Notes under the pieces: generated by a model
Databases searched by the model: none
Told to the model about the DNA's origin: nothing
The model's input: only the letters and a program-made list of their open reading frames with translations
Assembly (NCBI RefSeq): GCF_003933245.1
Contig: NZ_QUSX01000002.1
Coordinates: forward strand, 1-64,000
Reading direction: 5' to 3'
Source of the DNA: Maribacter algicola
GTDB taxonomy: Bacteria; Bacteroidota; Bacteroidia; Flavobacteriales; Flavobacteriaceae
DNA: 64,000 bases
Shown: piece by piece, positions 28,290 to 37,225 of the stretch
Numbering within the stretch: the first letter of the stretch is position 1
How the letters are laid out: each line of letters starts with the position of its first letter
Position numbers and translations under genes: made by a program

Positions 28290-28322
28290 CAAATATACCT
28301 ATTCTAGGCATTGAAAAATCAA
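28290..28322 (-). promoter_or_regulatory. Bacteroidota-type promoter for the copy-1 lipoprotein gene
   Basis: Read on the minus strand, TTG (28322-28320) is followed by a 22-nt spacer and TATATTTG (28297-28290), a full match to TAnnTTTG. The start codon is about 55 nt downstream. Confidence 0.6.
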
Positions 28323-28388
28323 TCCTTCTTTTGAATACTTTTATTTCCGATATATGGACGGATTTTTGAACAATGGTGATGATATTAA

Positions 28389-29297
28389 TCAAGGAGTTGG
28401 GTTTCCATCCCAAATTTCAAGGTCGTCCACCCACTGGTACAGAGGGTGGGAATTGCCATATACTTGGGTAAGCATCATAAAATCCATAGGGTCTGAATTG
28501 TTGGTCGTTGGGCCATGATGTTCCCCAATAAGCTGGTCATTTACCTTCATGGATGCGTACCCATTGGAATCATCACTCCAACGCAAGAAAAACTCGAGCT
28601 TAAACCATTCGCCCCTTATCAAAGGAATCTTATAGTTTTCTACCTGCCAAACAGGCATTTGAGGATTTTTGTCCCCTTGGAATAGCCAAAACGGTTTACC
28701 CTGATTGTCCTTTGCCATATAGGCAATCATCCTAAAACCTCTATTTTCAGCATATTCTTTTGTTTTGTACTCCCAAATGGCACGCCATTCATCTGTGCCC
28801 AAAAGCGATACCGTATCCGTCTTCATCCAATAGCGTACATACAATTCACCGGGGTTTTGTTTGATGTTGTTGATTTGATACGGTGTTTGTGTCACTTGTA
28901 CGTCGTACGTTACTTCTTGATAAAGTGTGTTGGTTATATTGCCTTTTGGGCCCTGCACTTTTTCCAATTTATTTTTTATGGCCTTGCCATTATCGTCATT
29001 GACCCGATGAATGCCACTAAAGTCAGAACCTAGAATATATATGGGCCATGAAAAATTGGTTATCGCATCTTGTCCTGTAATATATTGATAACCATCTTTA
29101 GGGTTACTTATAGAAACACCTTCAAAACCGGATTTGAAGAGTAGGGTTGGAGGGGTTTCCCGACTTTGGTCCAAAGTGGTTTCCTCAGATAACAGTTTTT
29201 TGGAATCCCCGACTTTTTTATCTTTTGAAATGAAAAGGAAACCGCCACATCCCATGACTATCGACACAAGTACCAAGAATGGCTTTATCATTCTCAT
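28389..29297 (-). CDS. Jelly-roll membrane-anchored protein resembling polysaccharide lyases, copy 2
   Basis: 302 residues. The N-terminus is hydrophobic with a Cys in VSIVMGCGG; the Met before Gly is unusual for a lipobox, so lipidation is uncertain. The rest aligns along its whole length with the 27378-28235 protein: KSGFEGVSISNP, QTPYQINNIKQNPGELYVRYWMKTD, RAIWEYKTKEY, GEWFKLEFFLRWSDD, YASMKVNDQLIGEHHGPTT, LTQVYGNSHPLYQWVDDLEIWDG. It is an old tandem duplicate. It lies 38 bp downstream of the yebC stop on the same strand and may be co-transcribed with it. Confidence 0.74.
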   Translation of the reverse strand: MRMIKPFLVLVSIVMGCGGFLFISKDKKVGDSKKLLSEETTLDQSRETPPTLLFKSGFEGVSISNPKDGYQYITGQDAITNFSWPIYILGSDFSGIHRVNDDNGKAIKNKLEKVQGPKGNITNTLYQEVTYDVQVTQTPYQINNIKQNPGELYVRYWMKTDTVSLLGTDEWRAIWEYKTKEYAENRGFRMIAYMAKDNQGKPFWLFQGDKNPQMPVWQVENYKIPLIRGEWFKLEFFLRWSDDSNGYASMKVNDQLIGEHHGPTTNNSDPMDFMMLTQVYGNSHPLYQWVDDLEIWDGNPTP

Positions 29298-29335
29298 TTT
29301 TCAATAAACTTTAAATTGGCTAGAAGTTCAAAAAA

Positions 29336-30046
29336 TTACTCTTCCATGGTATGATAGACGTTCTGAACGTCATCATCTTCCTCGATTTTCTCTAGTAATT
29401 TTTCAACGTCGGCGGCCTCTTCCTCACTCAAGGGCTTGGTGACCTGGGGTATGCGCTCAAAACCGGAGGATAGGATTTCGATTCCCCTATTTTCCAATTC
29501 TTTTTGTATCGCACCAAAGCTTTCAAAGGGAGCATAGATTAAAATGCCGTCATCATCTACAAAGACTTCTTCGGCCCCAAAATCTATCATTTCCAATTCC
29601 AGCTCCTCTGGGTCAATGCCGTCTGCCGGAATCCTAAAATTACAGGTATGGTCAAACATAAATTCCACGGAGCCGGAGGTTCCTAAACTACCGTTGCATT
29701 TGTTAAAATAGCTTCTAATGTTGGCAACGGTTCTGGTATTATTGTCCGTTGCGGTTTCAATAAGAATAGCGATTCCATGGGGTGCATAGCCTTCAAACAA
29801 TACCTCTTTATAATCTCCAAGACTTTTATCACTTGCTCTTTTGATGGCACGCTCCACATTGTCCTTGGGCATGTTTACCGCTTTGGCATTTTGAATCACG
29901 GCCCTAAGTCTAGAGTTGGAGTCCGGATCTGGTCCTCCCTCTTTTACTGCCATTACAATATCCTTGCCTATTCGTGTAAAGGCTTTGGACATTGCCGACC
30001 ATCGCTTCATTTTACGTGCTTTCCTAAATTCAAAAGCTCTTCCCAT
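29336..30046 (-). CDS. yebC: YebC/PmpR/TACO1 family protein
   Basis: 236 residues. The family start MGRAFEFRKARKMKRWSAMSKAFTRIGKDI is exact for Bacteroidota members. Further signatures are GGPDPDSNSRLRAVIQNAKAVNMPKDNVERAIKRAS and YEGYAPHGIAILIETATDNNTRTVANIR. Members bind DNA as regulators, and some (TACO1, YebC2) help ribosomes through difficult stretches such as polyproline; which role applies here is not visible. A CAAATTTA at 30069-30076 (TAAATTTG on the coding strand) could be its own -7 box. Confidence 0.95.
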   Translation of the reverse strand: MGRAFEFRKARKMKRWSAMSKAFTRIGKDIVMAVKEGGPDPDSNSRLRAVIQNAKAVNMPKDNVERAIKRASDKSLGDYKEVLFEGYAPHGIAILIETATDNNTRTVANIRSYFNKCNGSLGTSGSVEFMFDHTCNFRIPADGIDPEELELEMIDFGAEEVFVDDDGILIYAPFESFGAIQKELENRGIEILSSGFERIPQVTKPLSEEEAADVEKLLEKIEEDDDVQNVYHTMEE

Positions 30047-30126
30047 ATTCTAATATTATTGATGCTGGCAAATTTAACAAAATTCCCAAAGGTTAAAACC
30101 TAAAACCAATCTTTAAAGATAGGTCG

Positions 30127-30414
30127 TTAATCACTTTCAATTATGTCCTCGATGCTTCTTGCCAGTACAAAGTCTTTTTCCGTAACGCCATTGGCTTCGT
30201 GGGTGCTTAAACGAATGTTTACCGTTTTATATACATTGCTCCAATCAGGGTGATGGCCTTGCGCCTCACATTCAAAAGCTATTCGTGTCATGACCGAAAA
30301 TGCTTCCTTAAAATCCTTGAACTCAAAAGTGGTCTCGATTGCTCCATCCACGTATTCCCAGCCATCCAGTTGGCTGAGGTAGTCATAAATCTGTTTGTCC
30401 GTAAATTTTTCCAT
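30127..30414 (-). CDS. Pterin-4a-carbinolamine dehydratase
   Basis: 95 residues, the normal length. The active-site signature ECEAQGHHPDW near residues 50-60 carries the catalytic His pair, followed by YKTVNIRLSTHEANGVTEKDFVLA. The enzyme dehydrates 4a-hydroxytetrahydropterin and so recycles the cofactor of aromatic amino-acid hydroxylases; no such hydroxylase is nearby. It lies 6 bp downstream of the RmlD-like gene and seems to belong to the gcvT-glsA-reductase transcript. Confidence 0.93.
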   Translation of the reverse strand: MEKFTDKQIYDYLSQLDGWEYVDGAIETTFEFKDFKEAFSVMTRIAFECEAQGHHPDWSNVYKTVNIRLSTHEANGVTEKDFVLARSIEDIIESD

Positions 30415-30420
30415 GTGTTA

Positions 30421-31242
30421 TTATTTTATAATATGATGGTCAATTATTTCCTGGTATGTGAATCTCAAATTCTTGGGAAGTAGGTTGGATTTTGGAAGCA
30501 CTGCCAGATACCTGTCTTCATTGGTGGTATAAACTCTTTTAATAATAGGGTTGAATTTACCCACACGTTCCAAGACCTCTTTTACAAAATCTTCATGATG
30601 TACCAAGTCCGTACTCCCAAGGTGAAAAATTCCTGTTTTATTTCTATTGATAAGATAATGAATTTGCTGGGTTAGCTTGTCATCATTGGTCACATTTAAT
30701 ATCAAATTAGGGAAAACCTCTATCGGCTCGTTGTTTAAAATAAGATTTTTCATCTCACGTACCCTGGGCGAGTGATTGCCAAATACCATGGGTATCCTTA
30801 GAATTCCCGTTTTATCTTTTGGCAAGCGCATCAGCATATTTTCTATCTTGATCTTTAACCTGCCATAAATGCTTTCAGAAAGTGTTTTGTCGTTTTCGTA
30901 GGATGGATACTTACTATAAGCATCAAAAACATTTGCCGAAGAAAGGAAATAAAGTTTGCAATTTCTTTGGCCAATATATTCCACTAGGTGTTGGTGCGTG
31001 ACGATTTGGGCCGCAAAATTACCTCTTAAAGCAGAGATGACTATCTGTGGCTTTACGCTTTCCAGAACATCATAAATATCATCTTCTTCATGATTGAACC
31101 TAAAAAATTGTTGGTTGTTTTCAAAAGACCTTCTAGCGTTGAAATACGTTCCATAGGTATCAAAATAGTTGCAGAGTTCCTTATATATGGCGTTACCAAG
31201 GAAACCGCTTCCCCCTAATATTAAGACCTTCTTTTTTTCCAA
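30421..31242 (-). CDS. RmlD-like NAD(P)-dependent reductase (extended SDR)
   Basis: 273 residues. The Rossmann motif LGGSGFLGNAIYKEL lies at residues 8-22, VISALRG near 90 and FLSSANVFDAYSKYPSYENDKTLSESIYGRLK near 130, which supplies the Ser-Tyr-x3-Lys active-site arrangement. This looks like the dTDP-4-dehydrorhamnose reductase family, but no rml genes accompany it, so the sugar-nucleotide substrate is uncertain. It starts 1 bp after the glutaminase stop, so it is translated from the same message. Confidence 0.82.
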   Translation of the reverse strand: MEKKKVLILGGSGFLGNAIYKELCNYFDTYGTYFNARRSFENNQQFFRFNHEEDDIYDVLESVKPQIVISALRGNFAAQIVTHQHLVEYIGQRNCKLYFLSSANVFDAYSKYPSYENDKTLSESIYGRLKIKIENMLMRLPKDKTGILRIPMVFGNHSPRVREMKNLILNNEPIEVFPNLILNVTNDDKLTQQIHYLINRNKTGIFHLGSTDLVHHEDFVKEVLERVGKFNPIIKRVYTTNEDRYLAVLPKSNLLPKNLRFTYQEIIDHHIIK

Positions 31243-31243
31243 A

Positions 31244-32158
31244 CTAAAAAATTGATAAATCCGATAATGTGGTCAGTCGCTCCAATGCGGCCATGCCCCT
31301 AGAGGAGTTTCCTTTTGGATTCAGGCCTGGAGACCAGACGGTCACGCAGAATCTTTTTGGCAACAATGCCACGATACCACCGCCTACACCACTTTTTCCC
31401 GGAAGCCCCACTTCAAAGGCAAATTCACCCGCCTCATCATAAAAGCCACACGTAAGCATTAAAGCGTTGATTCGTTTTACTTGGCTAACGGTCAAAAAAT
31501 CAAAATTTTGCATACACCTTCCTCTATTGATGAATAGGTAAAAAGTATGGCAAAGCTGGGTACAGGACATGGATAGGGAACACTGGCAAAAGTAGAAATC
31601 CAGCACCTCGATGACATCATTTTTAAGATTGCCATAGGACTTTAGCAAATTGGCTGCAGCATAATTCTTGAACCCGGTTGCCTTTTCTGATTGGGCCACT
31701 TTCTCATCATACCTAATGGTGGTGTCACCACTAATTTTATGTACAAAATCCAAAAATTCCTTTTTGGGGTTCTTGAGTTCACTCACCAAAATATCCGCTA
31801 CTACAATTGCCCCGGCATTTATCAAAGGATTTCTTGGTATGCCATTTTCTTGCTCCAGAAGGGAAAGATGGTTGAATGGATCTCCAGAAGGTTCAACGTC
31901 CACACGGTCCCATATTTTCTCACCAATGAGACCCATGACCATGGCCAATGTGAGTACCTTGGAGATACTTTGCACGGAAAAACGCTCGTCAAAATCTCCG
32001 ATTTGATATGATTCTTTTTCTATGTCCAGCAGGCAAATCCCAAATTTATTCGGACTGATGGAGGCCAATTCGGGAATATAGGTGGCAACCCTTCCAGTAT
32101 CGGACAACTGCTTTGTCTCTTCGTAAATGGTATGTAATATATTTTTGAAATCTGGCAT
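31244..32158 (-). CDS. glsA: Glutaminase (beta-lactamase-fold type)
   Basis: 304 residues, the standard length. The catalytic Ser-x2-Lys is in FSVQSISKVLTLAMV. Other family motifs are VEPSGDPFNHLSLLEQENGIPRNPLINAGAI, CSLSMSCTQLC, GFYDEAGEFAFEVGLPGKSGVGGGI and a C-terminal WSPGLNPKGNSSRGMAALE. It hydrolyses glutamine to glutamate and ammonia in the cytoplasm. The start directly abuts the gcvT stop, so the genes are coupled. Confidence 0.95.
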   Translation of the reverse strand: MPDFKNILHTIYEETKQLSDTGRVATYIPELASISPNKFGICLLDIEKESYQIGDFDERFSVQSISKVLTLAMVMGLIGEKIWDRVDVEPSGDPFNHLSLLEQENGIPRNPLINAGAIVVADILVSELKNPKKEFLDFVHKISGDTTIRYDEKVAQSEKATGFKNYAAANLLKSYGNLKNDVIEVLDFYFCQCSLSMSCTQLCHTFYLFINRGRCMQNFDFLTVSQVKRINALMLTCGFYDEAGEFAFEVGLPGKSGVGGGIVALLPKRFCVTVWSPGLNPKGNSSRGMAALERLTTLSDLSIF

Positions 32159-33244
32159 TTAACCCTTGTAAAAAGGAAGTTTCACTACTGTGGCTGGCAC
32201 CGAATTTTTTCGAATCTGTATATGGATTTTACCTCCGATTGCTGAAAACTCGGTCGGGACGTACCCCAATCCGATACCTTTTCCTAAAGAAGGTGACATG
32301 GTTCCAGAGGTTACGATGCCTATTTTGTTTCCATCGGCATCCACAATGTCATAGTCATGCCTTGGTATTCCCCGTTCGTCCAACTCAAAACCAATAAGCT
32401 TTCTTTCGGGCCCTTTTTCTTTTTCCTTTTCCAGAGCTTCGCTATTGACAAAATCCTTGGTGAACTTGGTTATCCATCCCAAGCCTGCTTCAATTGGGGA
32501 AGTTTCATCGTTTATATCGTTTCCATACAAACAGTAGCCCATTTCCAATCGTAAGGTGTCCCTAGCTGCCAAACCGATCGGTTTGATACCAAAATCTACA
32601 CCGGCCTCAAAAACCTTGTCCCAAACTTGTTGCACCTCACTGTTCTTGCAATAGATCTCAAAACCACCGGAACCCGTATACCCCGTTGCTGAGATGATTA
32701 CATATTCTATACCGGCAAAATCGGCCACTTCAAAATGGTAGAACTTGATTTGTGACAAGTCAACGGAAGTCAAAGATTGCATGGCTTCCACTGCTTTTGG
32801 ACCTTGTATGGCCAGCAGCGAATAATCATCGGATAGATTTCGCATGTCAGCCTTGAAATCGGTATTATACTTCGAAATATGTGCCCAATCCTTATCTATA
32901 TTGGAAGCATTGACCACCAAAAGATATTGTTCTTCCTTGATCTTGTAAACAATCAAATCGTCCACAATACCCCCGGTTTCATTGGGCAAACAACTGTATT
33001 GGGCCCTGCCTATTGTCAATTTGGAAGCATCGTTGGAGGTCACCTTTTGTATCAAGTCCAGTGCGCCGGGACCGCTGATCAAAAATTCACCCATGTGCGA
33101 AACATCAAAGACACCAACACCGTTTCTAACCGTTTCATGTTCCACATTTACGCCCTCGTATGAAACTGGCATGTTATATCCTGCAAATGGTACCATCTTG
33201 GCACCTAATTGCTCATGGGTTTTTGTTAATGCTGTATTTTTCAT
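32159..33244 (-). CDS. gcvT: Aminomethyltransferase, glycine cleavage T-protein
   Basis: 361 residues. It opens [29 protein letters not shown], with [11 protein letters not shown] and [11 protein letters not shown], as in T-proteins. It transfers the methylene group from the H-protein aminomethyl-lipoyl arm to tetrahydrofolate, releasing ammonia. The H and P proteins are not in the window. It is first in the minus-strand run gcvT-glsA-reductase-dehydratase. Confidence 0.96.
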   Translation of the reverse strand: MKNTALTKTHEQLGAKMVPFAGYNMPVSYEGVNVEHETVRNGVGVFDVSHMGEFLISGPGALDLIQKVTSNDASKLTIGRAQYSCLPNETGGIVDDLIVYKIKEEQYLLVVNASNIDKDWAHISKYNTDFKADMRNLSDDYSLLAIQGPKAVEAMQSLTSVDLSQIKFYHFEVADFAGIEYVIISATGYTGSGGFEIYCKNSEVQQVWDKVFEAGVDFGIKPIGLAARDTLRLEMGYCLYGNDINDETSPIEAGLGWITKFTKDFVNSEALEKEKEKGPERKLIGFELDERGIPRHDYDIVDADGNKIGIVTSGTMSPSLGKGIGLGYVPTEFSAIGGKIHIQIRKNSVPATVVKLPFYKG

Positions 33245-33263
33245 AGTATCGAATTATGCAAGG

Positions 33264-33271
33264 CAAATTTA
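33264..33271 (-). promoter_or_regulatory. Candidate -7 box for the gcvT operon
   Basis: TAAATTTG on the minus strand matches TAnnTTTG and lies 19 nt before the gcvT start. No clear -33 TTG is found at the usual distance. Confidence 0.4.
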
Positions 33272-33362
33272 AGGGAATTAAATAGGATAGCATTCTAAGG
33301 GCATCGTATGTTTTCCCCAAATTTTATAGTAACTTGTCCTTTCCTATTTGCAATAATAAAGA

Positions 33363-34979
33363 ATGACTATGAAATTATCTATGCTGTGGATTGCCATCCT
33401 TTCTATAGTAACGGTAACCGCTCAAAACCTTCCGCAAGACTATTTGTCATCAGAATTTCATAAAGATAGAAGGGAGAAAGTCCGTGAATTAATGTCCCGA
33501 AACAGTGTTCTGGTCTTTTTTGCCAATGCGGAACGCAACAGGGCCAATGACGTGGATTATATCTACCATCAAGATCCTAATTTTTATTATCTCACCGGAT
33601 ATAAGGAACCCAATGCCGTGCTGCTTATTTTCTCCGATATGCAAACCGATGCCGCTGGACATGAATATAATGAAATGATCTATGTACAGGAGCGAAATGC
33701 CAAGGAAGAGCAATGGACCGGAAAGCGTTTGGGAGTGGAAGGGGTACGGGAGCAACTTGGCTTTGATAAGGTTTTTAATGGCAGTGATTTCGCCAATGTT
33801 CCCATCGATTTCAAATCCTTTAATACCGTTTCCTTTTTTGATTTTGAGAATGATTACAGGGACAAAAGGGGAGAGGCCGATTTGTTCGATCTTATCAAAA
33901 CGTTTAAACTAAAGGCCAATTATCCATCGGACTATGACCCCATGAAGCAGAATCTGTATGCCATGATTCAATCTGTCACACCTGAGAATGCTGAAAATGT
34001 GGTAAAGAGTGTACGGCGATATCTCGATTTTTATGAAAATCTCAAAGGGGATGAATTCTTGACGGACTTTGTGAATGCCACCGATGAATCAAAGAGGCTG
34101 GAAGTAAAGGAAAAGGTAAATTTAGTGTTGGCTTCCAACAATTTGGACTCCAGAATGATTTCAGAAATAATGGCCACGCTCAGGGAAACGAAGACCCCGG
34201 AGGAGATGAAATTGTTGAAAAAGGCCATTGAAATCTCCGCAGTGGGTCAAATAGAAGTGATGAAAGCGATGCATCCCAACATGTCCGAAACGGAGATACA
34301 AGGTGTCCATGAATACGTTTATAAAAAATATGGGGCGGAATATGAGGGTTATCCATCCATAGTAGGGGGTGGCAATAACGGATGTATTTTACACTATATT
34401 GAAAATAATAAAATGGAGGTGGGCAATGATCTGATCCTAATGGATTTGGGAGCGGAATATCATGGCTATACGGCCGATGTTACCCGTACCATTCCCGCCA
34501 ATGGAAAATTCACTCTTGAGCAAAAGACCATTTACGATATTGTATATGAGGCCCAGGAGGCAGGGATAAAGGCCAGTGTGGTGGGCGCCGAATTCCAGGC
34601 TCCCGGAAAAGCAGCCTTAAAGGTCGTGGAGGATGGATTGATTACCTTGGGGATTATCGAGGAAGCAAGTGAGGCGAGGACCTATTTTCCGCATGGTACA
34701 TCCCACTATTTAGGTTTGGATGTGCATGACCAAGGTACTTACCGTCCGTTTCAAGCCAATACAGTCATTACTGTGGAGCCCGGTATTTATATCCCAGAGG
34801 GCAGCGATTGCGATGAAAAGTGGTGGGGGATTGCTGTACGTATCGAGGACGACATCCTTATTACCGATGAGGGTCCCATAAACCTATCGGCTATGGCACC
34901 CCGGACGACGGAAGCCATCGAGGGAATGATGAAACAGCCCAGTCCGTTGGATGATTTTCAACTGCCAAAGCTGGATTAA
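33363..34979 (+). CDS. Secreted Xaa-Pro aminopeptidase (M24B)
   Basis: 538 residues. A signal peptide is clear (KLSMLWIAILSIVTVTA, cleavage near TAQ); the ATG at 33369 is an equally good start. The N-terminal aminopeptidase-P domain includes ANDVDYIYHQDPNFYYLTGY. The C-terminal pita-bread domain shows the five metal ligands: Asp in LMDLGAEYHG, Asp in TADVTR, His in FPHGTSHYLGLDVHD, Glu in TVEPGIYIPEG and Glu in RIEDDILIT. It removes N-terminal residues preceding proline from peptides in the periplasm. Its stop codon shares bases with the convergent threonine synthase stop. Confidence 0.93.
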   Translation: MTMKLSMLWIAILSIVTVTAQNLPQDYLSSEFHKDRREKVRELMSRNSVLVFFANAERNRANDVDYIYHQDPNFYYLTGYKEPNAVLLIFSDMQTDAAGHEYNEMIYVQERNAKEEQWTGKRLGVEGVREQLGFDKVFNGSDFANVPIDFKSFNTVSFFDFENDYRDKRGEADLFDLIKTFKLKANYPSDYDPMKQNLYAMIQSVTPENAENVVKSVRRYLDFYENLKGDEFLTDFVNATDESKRLEVKEKVNLVLASNNLDSRMISEIMATLRETKTPEEMKLLKKAIEISAVGQIEVMKAMHPNMSETEIQGVHEYVYKKYGAEYEGYPSIVGGGNNGCILHYIENNKMEVGNDLILMDLGAEYHGYTADVTRTIPANGKFTLEQKTIYDIVYEAQEAGIKASVVGAEFQAPGKAALKVVEDGLITLGIIEEASEARTYFPHGTSHYLGLDVHDQGTYRPFQANTVITVEPGIYIPEGSDCDEKWWGIAVRIEDDILITDEGPINLSAMAPRTTEAIEGMMKQPSPLDDFQLPKLD

Positions 34980-36271
34980 TGGTTCAATAGGAATTCACTT
35001 AATTCCGAGTAGGTTTTAATTTTTATGGATTTTTTGTCCTTGCCCATGACCTTTTGAATTTGAGGAGGCAAAGGAAGTTTTTCCCCGATGGTTTCTTCCA
35101 CCACATCCAAAAATTTTACAGGGTGGGCGGTTTCCAAGAAGATGCCATAGGTATCTGGATATTTTTCCTGATACTTTTTTAATCCCAAATAGCCCACGGC
35201 CCCATGTGGGTCGGCAATATATCCACTAGATTTATAGATATCCAAAAGTGCTTTTTTGGTTTGAGTATCCGTAAAGGAGTAGGAGGAAAGATTGGATTTT
35301 ATGGTTTCAAAGTCATCATGGAACAAATGTCGTATCCGCACAAAATTGCTAGGGTCGCCCACATCCATCGCATTTGAGATGGTCGCCGTAGATGGTTTAG
35401 GGTCATAGCTTTGCGTTTTCATGAACTGAGGAACGGTATCATTCACGTTGGTTGAAGCAATAAAATGTTTCACCGGCATTCCCAATTTTTGGGCTACCAA
35501 ACCGGCACATAAATTCCCAAAATTCCCGGAAGGTACTGAAAATACAATTTCCCTTCCCTTGCTTTTTGTTTGTTTAGAGGCGAACAGAAAGTAAAATAAC
35601 TGTGGAAGCCATCGGGCTACATTGATCGAGTTGGCCGAGGTCAGTTTCATGTTACTTAAAAGTGCCTCATCTAGAAACGCCGTTTTGACCATCGCCTGAC
35701 AATCGTCAAAAGTACCTTCCACTTCCAAGGCCGTAATGTTCTGCCCCAAGGTGGTCAATTGACGTTCCTGGATATCACTCACCTTTCCGCTTGGATAAAG
35801 GATCACCACCTTTACACCATCCACCCCTAAAAATCCATTGGCTACGGCACCTCCCGTATCTCCAGAGGTGGCCACCAAAACGGTGACCTCATTATTTTCG
35901 TCTTTAGAAAAGTAGCCCAAACATTGCGCCATGAAGCGTGCACCTACATCCTTGAAGGCCATGGTGGGCCCATGAAAAAGTTCCAAGGTAGCGATGTTCT
36001 TATCGATTTCAACGACGGGAAACTCAAAATCCAACGTATTCTTTAGAATCTCACGGAGGACATCGTTCGGGATTTCATCACTAACGAATTGATGGATGGC
36101 ATTAAATGCGATTTCCTGATTGGACAAGTCCTCGATAGTTTCAAATAAGCTTATGGGCAGGGGTTCAATACTTTCAGGAAAGTAAAGTCCTTTGTCTGGA
36201 GCTATGCCATTTATTACAGCATCCTTAAAGGAAACATCCGGTGCTTTTTTATGTAGACTATAAAATTTCAA
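34976..36271 (-). CDS. thrC: Threonine synthase
   Basis: 431 residues. The PLP lysine is in HGPTMAFKDVGARFMAQ near residue 108, with VLVATSGDTGGAVANGFLG and SVPSGNFGNLCAG as phosphate-binding and fold motifs. It converts O-phosphohomoserine to threonine and is the last gene of thrA-thrB-thrC. Its stop and that of the convergent aminopeptidase overlap in a single TTAA (34976-34979). Confidence 0.96.
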   Translation of the reverse strand: MKFYSLHKKAPDVSFKDAVINGIAPDKGLYFPESIEPLPISLFETIEDLSNQEIAFNAIHQFVSDEIPNDVLREILKNTLDFEFPVVEIDKNIATLELFHGPTMAFKDVGARFMAQCLGYFSKDENNEVTVLVATSGDTGGAVANGFLGVDGVKVVILYPSGKVSDIQERQLTTLGQNITALEVEGTFDDCQAMVKTAFLDEALLSNMKLTSANSINVARWLPQLFYFLFASKQTKSKGREIVFSVPSGNFGNLCAGLVAQKLGMPVKHFIASTNVNDTVPQFMKTQSYDPKPSTATISNAMDVGDPSNFVRIRHLFHDDFETIKSNLSSYSFTDTQTKKALLDIYKSSGYIADPHGAVGYLGLKKYQEKYPDTYGIFLETAHPVKFLDVVEETIGEKLPLPPQIQKVMGKDKKSIKIKTYSELSEFLLNH

Positions 36272-36302
36272 CGTATTAATTTTAGTTTTGATGGTATAGA
36301 AT

Positions 36303-37223
36303 TTAAATTATCCGAACACCTTCATGATTTATTTTGGAAACATGGACATCATGTTCCACTCCTATGGTCTCATAAACCTTTTTCATAGCGCGGGCTACCT
36401 TTTCTGCATTTTGTCTTCCCCGGCTCAAAGCGAAAATGGATGGTCCCGACCCCGAAATGCCCGCTCCTAGTGCCCCTGCATCCAAGGAAGCTTTTTTGAC
36501 CCTATCAAAACCGGGAATAAGGATAGAACGGATGGGCTCAACGATATGGTCTTCCAAGGAACGACCTATCAACTCGTAGTCATTTTGAAGAAGCCCAGCA
36601 ATCAATCCCCCCAAATTCCCCCATTGTTTGATAGCGGTTTGCATGGTTAAGGTTGTCTTTAGGATTCTTCGCGAGTCGGATGTTTTTATTTCGATTTGGG
36701 GATGGATTACCGTAGCAAATAATTCCTCGGGTGCTTTAATGGGTACGATATCCAAAGGCGTATAACTTCGTACTAGTGTAAAATTCCCAAATAGGGCAGG
36801 GGCCACATTGTCCGCATGGGCAACGTCACTTGCCAAGCGCTCCCCTTCCATGGCAAAGGTGACCAAATCCGTTTTTGAAAAAGGGTTTCCCAATAAATGG
36901 TTCATGGCCCAAACCGCTCCCGTGGAGCTCGCCGCACTACTACCTATGCCGCTTCCAGGTTTTATTTTTTTATTTATTTCGATTTCAAAACCTCCTTTGT
37001 AATCGGCTTTTTCCAATAATGCAAATCCCGCAACGCCAGCAACATTTTTTTCTGCTTCTAGGGGTAAATTCTGTCCCTCTATCTTGGTGATGAAAACACC
37101 TTTTTTAGGGATCTTTCGTACTACCATTTCGTCCCCCACCGAATCCAAGGCAACGCCAAGAACATCGAATCCGCAGGAAACATTAGCGATTGTCGCCGGG
37201 CAGAACACCTTTACTTCGTCCAT
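36303..37223 (-). CDS. thrB: Homoserine kinase
   Basis: 306 residues of the GHMP kinase family. The ATP loop is KPGSGIGSSAASSTGAVWA near residues 87-106, and the C-terminal motif is AGALGAGISGSGPSIFAL. It phosphorylates homoserine for threonine synthase. It starts 2 bp after thrA and is followed after 31 bp by thrC, a standard operon order. Confidence 0.96.
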   Translation of the reverse strand: MDEVKVFCPATIANVSCGFDVLGVALDSVGDEMVVRKIPKKGVFITKIEGQNLPLEAEKNVAGVAGFALLEKADYKGGFEIEINKKIKPGSGIGSSAASSTGAVWAMNHLLGNPFSKTDLVTFAMEGERLASDVAHADNVAPALFGNFTLVRSYTPLDIVPIKAPEELFATVIHPQIEIKTSDSRRILKTTLTMQTAIKQWGNLGGLIAGLLQNDYELIGRSLEDHIVEPIRSILIPGFDRVKKASLDAGALGAGISGSGPSIFALSRGRQNAEKVARAMKKVYETIGVEHDVHVSKINHEGVRII

Positions 37224-37225
37224 AA

